NCBI GenBank assembly: GCA_013076295.1
Contig: RQOL01000532.1
Coordinates: 1,736,001 to 1,800,000, forward strand
Length of the DNA stretch: 64,000 nucleotides
DNA from: Sanderia malayensis
Lineage: Eukaryota > Cnidaria > Scyphozoa > Semaeostomeae > Pelagiidae
Direction of reading: 5' to 3'
This document shows, one piece after another, positions 59,001-64,000 of the stretch (the stretch's first letter is position 1; every line of letters starts with the position of its first letter). A program made the position numbers and the translations under genes. Below the pieces are notes generated by a model. The model made no database searches and was not told the DNA's origin. It saw only the letters and a list, made by a program, of their open reading frames with translations.

Positions 59001-61233
59001 ATCACACGCCCAGAAGTTGTTGAAGATGCCAAACACCTGGTCAAAGAGACAATCACGCTTTCAGAGCCACCCAGCTACAAAATTGGAGAGAAGGTAGGAG
59101 TTCTGTGTTAACTTGAATTTCCCACTCAGCTCTCTATAGCAGGATAGGTTTTGTATTGTTGAGGTGAGCGTTAGGGCTAGGGTTAGTTTTGGTATCACTA
59201 GTGTCTTGGCCGTGCAAAGAGAACATTCGTCGACTAGCTAGCTAACTAATTGTTGCGTTGGCCGAACCGTTCAACCTGGTTGGCCGAATAGGAGGCTGAC
59301 CGAAAAGGAGGTTGGTCGAATAGGAGGCTGGTCGAATAGGAGGTTGGCCAAAATGACTTAAAATCGAAAAGATGCCAGATTTCCATTCCAACCAGCGATC
59401 TAGGGAGACTGCAATGAGAAAAAGAATATTACGGAGGAGCATGATTCACAAACGCTTGGTGTAAGTGATGATGATGATTACGATGTATTGTTTTTTGTAG
59501 ATTGCCACACGTAATGCGTACGGGAATGCCCTTGCCAAGCTTGGCAACACTTCAGAACGTGTCATTGCTTTGGATGGAGACACGAAGAACTCAACATTCG
59601 CCATCACTTTCCAGAAGGCTCACCCTGAAAGATTCATCGAATGTTACATTGCAGAGCAGAATTTGATTGGTGTTGGCATTGGCTGCGGAACACGTGGTCG
59701 CACTGTTCCTTTTGTCAGCGGTTTCGCTTGCTTCTTGTCACGTGGTTATGATCAGATTAGAATGGGCGCCATTTCCATGACTCAGACGAAATTTTGTGGA
59801 TCTCACTGTGGAGTTTCTATCGGTTAGTAATTTATAGATTATTTTATTTATTTCTATAGTTGCGTTTTATTTGAAGAAAATTTCCAAGGTTTCTAATGCC
59901 ACACCCTGTGCTAAGACTTTTTTGAGCACCCTTGTTTTACCTTTGACTAGTTAAGCTCATATGCTCAACCATCCATAATAGAATTACGTAATAAATGCTC
60001 CCGCGCAGTGTCCGGAATTTAGTACTGCGCAGGTCTGCCCACCTTAAGAGATTGATACGTTACGTGTTCCCAACTTCTATAGACTAGAACTTACCACCCA
60101 TATATAAGTGTGACTGGCTGGCCCAATGGTTGGGCGTCTGCATGAGAGGCAGGTCGTGGGTTCGAATCCCACCCAGTCACCGGCCCGGTCAATATGTTGT
60201 GGTGGGAGCTCAGCATGTTGGACGCTCTCTTGGACAATGATGACAAGGAATTTTATTTAATTACTTCTTATGCGTGTCGGTTGTTTTTCCTTATAGGTGA
60301 AGATGGTCCATCTCAAATGGCCCTGGAAGATTTGTCAATGTTCCGTAGCATACCTGATTGCGTTGTATTCTACCCATCGGAGGGTGTGTCTTGTGAGAGG
60401 GCTGTTGAGCTTGCTGCTAATCATCCCAATATGGTTTACATCAGATCAAGCAGACCAGCCACCGCCACTCTCTACTCACCTGACGAGAAGTTTGAAATTG
60501 GCAAGGCAAAGGTAGGCATCTAATTCATTAGCTTTACGGGAGTTGCTTCAGTGGCTTTGTGCTTAGGGTATTCTTATTGCGATTCTTTGATATTGATATT
60601 GCTCTGATATTATTACGACCCCTAGATTGTCCGCCAGAGTGATAGTGACGTTGCATTGGTCGTTGGTGCTGGCATCACGTTGCATGAAGCACTGAAAGCA
60701 GCTGATATGTTGAAGGCAGAGGGAAAGAACATTCGTGTTATGGATATATTCTGCTTGAAGCCCATTGATCAAGAAGCGCTTATTGCCAATGCGAAGGCGT
60801 GCGGAGGAAATGTCATCACAGTTGAAGATCATTATCCATCAGGTAATTTTGTAATTGTTGTTGTTGTTTTTGCTCTAGGCCAATCGAGAGCAACCTAGAA
60901 CAAAATGGAACAATCTAGAGCAACCTAGAGAAGAATGGAGCAATCTAGAGCAACCTAGAGCAGAATGGAACAATCTAGAGCAGATTGTAGTAATCTAGAG
61001 CAGAATGGAGCAGAATGGACCGGCGTGGAGTGGGTGGAAATAGATAATAATAATTGTTATTGTTTTCAGGTGGATTGGGTGAGGCAGTAGCAGGTGCATT
61101 GGCTGGTGAGAAGGACATCAAGATGAAACAACTGTGCGTCACAAAGCTACCAAGAAGTGGTCCATCAGCTGATCTTATCGAGATGTTTGGCATCAGTGCC
61201 AATTGCATTGTCAATGCTGTCAAAAACTCCTAA
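56074..61233 (+). CDS. TKT: Transketolase
   Basis: Twelve exons: 56074-56180, 56811-56881, 56964-57010, 57142-57255, 57693-57790, 57997-58188, 58492-58619, 58894-59093, 59501-59822, 60297-60511, 60626-60842 and 61070-61233. They join in frame to 624 aa; human TKT has 623. The N-terminal thiamine-diphosphate domain includes [37 protein letters not shown] and the ThDP/metal motif starting GDGESAEG at 154. The middle domain includes [11 protein letters not shown], the catalytic-Glu segment [15 protein letters not shown] and [19 protein letters not shown]. The C-terminal domain ends with [16 protein letters not shown]. The enzyme transfers two-carbon ketol units in the non-oxidative pentose phosphate pathway, in the cytosol. 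Its introns carry two MITEs, a SINE and two minisatellites. Confidence 0.98.
56585..56772. mobile_element. Pogo-like MITE (TKT intron 1)
   Basis: TA (56583-56584 and 56773-56774) flanks 188 bp with ends CAGTCAATTCTGTCTAGATA and TTATGCAGATTTGACTG. The interior is in inverted order to the element at 44987-45189 and shares GGTGATCCTTGAAGGGA and AATTATAGAGGT words. Confidence 0.82.
57461..57590. mobile_element. Foldback MITE with TTA target duplication (TKT intron 4)
   Basis: The ends AGCCTGGTTTCCATATAGTT and AACTATATGGAAACCAGGCT are perfectly inverted and extend inward through GTTGAGGGTCGCT. The element is 130 bp and flanked by TTA on both sides (57458-57460 and 57591-57593). A 3-bp TTA duplication fits PIF/Harbinger-type elements. 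Confidence 0.85.
59268..59352. repeat. Short tandem repeat GAATAGGAGGYTGGYC (TKT intron 8)
   Basis: Four or five imperfect copies of a unit of about 19 bp with AATAGGAGGCTGGTCG lie side by side, with decaying copies at both ends. Confidence 0.8.
60010..60180 (+). mobile_element. tRNA-derived SINE copy 2 (TKT intron 9)
   Basis: The 3' 71 nt (60110-60180) fold like a tRNA. There is an 8-bp acceptor-like stem (GTGACTGG with CCAGTCAC), an A-box TGGCCCAATGG, an anticodon-like arm with loop ATGAGAG, and a perfect T arm GTGGG-TTCGAAT-CCCAC with the B-box. The 5' part GTTACGTGTTCCCAACTTCT, TATAGACTAGAACTTACCA is shared with 10990-11160. Because the whole unit is dispersed and intronic, a SINE is more likely than a working tRNA gene. 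Confidence 0.72.
60885..61020. repeat. Minisatellite AATGGAGCAATCTAGAGCAA (TKT intron 11)
   Basis: About five imperfect copies of a unit of about 30 bp with CAATCTAGAGCAACCTAGAG and AGAATGGA words fill the intron. Confidence 0.85.
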
Positions 61234-63050
61234 GTACAACAACAACAAGATTTTTCTTTTTTATTTACTTCGTTCATTACATTTTAAATTGCTAGGATTG
61301 ACGGGAGCAATGATCGTAATCACTGATTAAGCGTATATATTTATCATTTTTATGGCGCGGCATTTTTGTAGCTTTGTAGCTGTTAGGAGCTAAATGAAAG
61401 GGTCAAAATGTCCGTATAATGGTGTCTTTATTTATGGATGCTTTCTAAGTATTGCCATGGCAGATTGGGGAGATTAATTCAAGATTATGCAATGTGGCAT
61501 CGCGTTTTTCTCTGGCAGATGGTCTTTGCTTGTTCTGGACTTAGCTTTGAAGGTATATTTTGATTTATTCACGATTTTACACTCATGTACAAGTTGCTCT
61601 ATGTTGGATGTAGTAACAGGGTTTTGTAAAGCTTTGTTCATTGTTGTCTGTTTTAATGATGGTTAGAAACTGTGATTTTGATTTTTCACAGTGGGTTTTG
61701 CTTGAAGAACCTATTCGTGAAACCAACTGAACATCTGGTTCTGTGGCAACTGGCTGCTTGGAACAGTTCACGCCCGGTTTAGCGAACTTTCCGTGTGTTG
61801 AGATGTATTTAAGGCGATTCCCTTCAAGGTGATTCCTTTCACCGTAATTTGTTTGTGAGCAATTTGTGTATTTGTTTGTGTTGTGTATGATGCAGTGGAC
61901 ATGCTAAAACGAAATAAACAAATTAAGAACAGAGTATATTAGAGCAACGCCCACTGAAAATGGGGGTGCTGTTCAAATCAATAGTTTGCTTCTAATGACA
62001 CAGCCTAAATAAAACGCTAATTTTTATTGATTCGTTTTGATTAATAATTAACCACATGTGCGTGGACAAAGATTTAAATTTAATAGATTGAAAAGGCATT
62101 TGGCTTGTCGCAGACTCTATGGGCAGATTGGCCGTTAAATTTCATCCATGTAATGAATTATATTAATTATTTATATTCACTTTTATCATTGAGCTATATC
62201 AACGAAGGCTGTTTCATTTATTTCAGACTAACCCGAACCTAACTGCAAATAGAACCAACTTTTAATACCGCAAATTTGGGTATCATATCATTGATACCTT
62301 TTGCCAACACAAAGCCAAGCCACTTAGCTGAACTTCGAAAGTGAATATACCTGATGAAAGAATATCACCAATATCCTTCAGGACGACATCCTTGTTCAGC
62401 GGAAACAAAGTAAGTAGTTCATTATAATCAATATTATCTCCATTATCATTGGGCTGCTTCAAATGTTCGTAGTCCGTATTCCTTCGAGTTTTTTTATGAC
62501 TCCTTGCAGCTCAGGTTGACACTCGCAAGTTATGTCAGTGGGTTTCATCGCAATGCAGTGACTTCATCGTCTGTGCATTGTTGGGTTTCATTGCAATGCA
62601 GTGGTTTCATTATATATGCATTGTAATGGCTTCTTGACCACACCCCTCATTGCAATGGCTTCTATGGCCATCATCGTTGTATTGTAATGATGTATAATGT
62701 TGAAATTACACAGCACAATACCCATTACACAATATGACCCCAATATCTGGTGTGTGTGGTCATTGTTTTCGCCGTTTGGTCTGTGGTTTGAGCATGGAAG
62801 ACACGCTGTTCCCAGCAGCCCGCCTCTTCAACCAACACAGCTGTTTCTTGCAATCCAGTGTGAAAATTCAGATATTTATATTTCCCTCGTAAACATTGTA
62901 ACAACGTGTTTAACCGTACCACCTTGCATGGCCACCCCCTTGCATATGTATAATTGTCATAGAGAGACATATACTGTTCTGTCCTCAAGACGGGGGGTTA
63001 TTACTCGGTTGAGTGCTCACGAGAATTGAGTAACAGCCCCGTGCCCCGTA
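61234..63050. other. TKT 3' flank and gene-free stretch
   Basis: No exon is recognised. Words of the type TTTCATTGCAATGCAGTGGT recur loosely at about 62520-62700. Open frames at 62697-63029 lack family features. Confidence 0.5.
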
Positions 63051-63384
63051 CCGTATTTCCTCGATTAAACGCCCCCCCTCGATTAAACGCCCCCCTCGAA
63101 TAAACGCCCCCTTATGCTGCCAGCTTTTGTAATAAACGCCCCCCTCGATTAAACGCCCCCTTTTTGTGCAAAACCATGGCGACTTTTATTTTCTACGTTG
63201 TTGCTCGATAAAACAAGGCTCAACTAAACCATTTTCTTTTTTTTTGGACCAAGTGACAGGGCCTGTGATCTTGTACTTTCTAATAAACGCCCCCCCTCGA
63301 ATAATGGCCCCCCTCGATTAGGCGCCCCCTCAAAAAGTGCCGAGATTAATAAACGCCCCGGGGCGTTTAATTGAGGAAATACGG
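63051..63384. mobile_element. C-run MITE, intact
   Basis: TA (63049-63050 and 63385-63386) flanks 334 bp. The ends CCGTATTTCCTCGATTAAAC and GTTTAATTGAGGAAATACGG are inverted with one mismatch. The interior repeats AAACGCCCCCCTCGAT words in two blocks on the same strand, separated by a T-rich segment, before a short GGGGCGTTTAAT close. Confidence 0.88.
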
Positions 63385-63610
63385 TATCTCTGTTTTCTCT
63401 TTGAATTTGCGTTTAGAATATTTAAGCACCTCTGGTTTCTTTTTACATTATATTGGCTTGTTGTTGGTGAGGTCTTCTTGAGAAGGTGGAGAACCTGTCC
63501 TGCTATAGAATATCTTGGAAGTCTCTCTCACGTTTCCAACAAATTGTCGAAATTCTCATGGAACATGTAGCCCCTCGGTTGGCCTCGTTTTGAGAATTTT
63601 TTTTTTGGTA

Positions 63611-63865
63611 CCATAAAAGCTCTATTAAATCGAGGGGGGAGCTTATTTAATATTTAATGTTCTACGGAGGGGTTTCTTAGGTAAACTTGCAAGTTTATGT
63701 GTACAACAAGAGCAATATATATTCCATGAACTATAATCACAATGTTGTCATAGTTCGCCATGCTTAAACAAGAAGGGGGCGTGCTTGATAGAGGGCCTTA
63801 TTTCAAAATTTTGTTTTTAAAGGAGCGAGCTTAACAGAGAGGGAGGTTTAGTAGAGCTTTTACGG
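63611..63865. mobile_element. C-run MITE, related subfamily
   Basis: TA (63609-63610 and 63866-63867) flanks 255 bp with ends CCATAAAAGCTCTATTAAAT and TAGTAGAGCTTTTACGG. G-rich blocks such as GAGGGGGGAGCTTATTTAA and AGGGAGGTTTAGTAGAGC lie inside the ends. No coding content. Confidence 0.8.
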
Positions 63866-64000
63866 TATTTGTTGAAAACATAATTGGTGTACGCATAATC
63901 TAAACAGTCTCGAGGAGGCCTCTCTAACAACAGAGACCTTGGAAATTGGTTCATTGTGTTTTGACAACGAATCGTTCAATACACAACATCGCAAGCTGAT

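Noticed and set aside
60110..60180. Standard tRNA gene call
   Set aside because: The acceptor/linker geometry is off, the anticodon would be unusual, and the sequence is the 3' part of a dispersed unit seen also at 10990-11160.
62697..63029. 110-codon frame near the right end
   Set aside because: No start context, domain or splice evidence; composition is like the surrounding non-coding DNA.

Overview
This is a eukaryotic, AT-rich window. It carries nine readily recognised animal genes with many short introns, plus TTAGGG telomere-type repeat cores. Intron-rich orthologues close in length to the human proteins (fukutin 469 aa, PSMD6 391 aa, transketolase 624 aa) and dense miniature transposons suggest a non-bilaterian animal, most likely an anthozoan-type cnidarian. 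That placement is inference. All exon boundaries were placed by eye using GT-AG sites, reading phase and family conservation. Every multi-exon model listed keeps an open frame from ATG to stop, except the partial MCM10 exon and the broken gene at 25.9-28.6 kb.

Layout. 0-3.2 kb: one MCM10 zinc-finger exon (+), two minisatellites and an intronless DEG/ENaC channel (+). 4.4-5.5 kb: an intronless, divergent G-protein alpha subunit (-). 6.5-10.1 kb: FKTN (+). 10.1-12.6 kb: a SINE-like copy running into a 137-bp minisatellite with telomere-like cores. 12.6-18.9 kb: DDX20/Gemin3 (+). 19.4-22.1 kb: PSMD6/Rpn7 (-), convergent with DDX20. 22-31 kb: repeat-rich accessory region with an inverted duplication, a hAT-like MITE, and an unrecognised coiled-coil gene whose last exon sits in a large imperfect palindrome with a solo LTR. 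31.1-31.9 kb: a small secreted precursor with an acidic pro-part and a very arginine-rich C-terminus, a candidate host-defence peptide. 33.4-39.6 kb: CXXC1/CFP1 (+). 40.6-43.7 kb: an unrecognised secreted protein with one CCP/sushi-like module (+). 44.6-47.6 kb: AMT (-). 47.7-51.9 kb: ING3 (+), head-to-head with AMT with 88 bp between start codons. 52.4-55.7 kb: NSUN5 (-). 56.1-61.2 kb: TKT (+), head-to-head with NSUN5. 61.2-64 kb: no gene seen; two C-run MITEs.

The genes are mostly unrelated housekeeping functions: replication, snRNP assembly, proteasome, chromatin marking, glycine cleavage, rRNA methylation, pentose phosphate pathway and glycosylation. No operon-like pathway grouping is evident. 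The lineage-specific parts are the cationic peptide precursor, the CCP-containing secreted protein, the divergent G-alpha and the transposon-derived structures.
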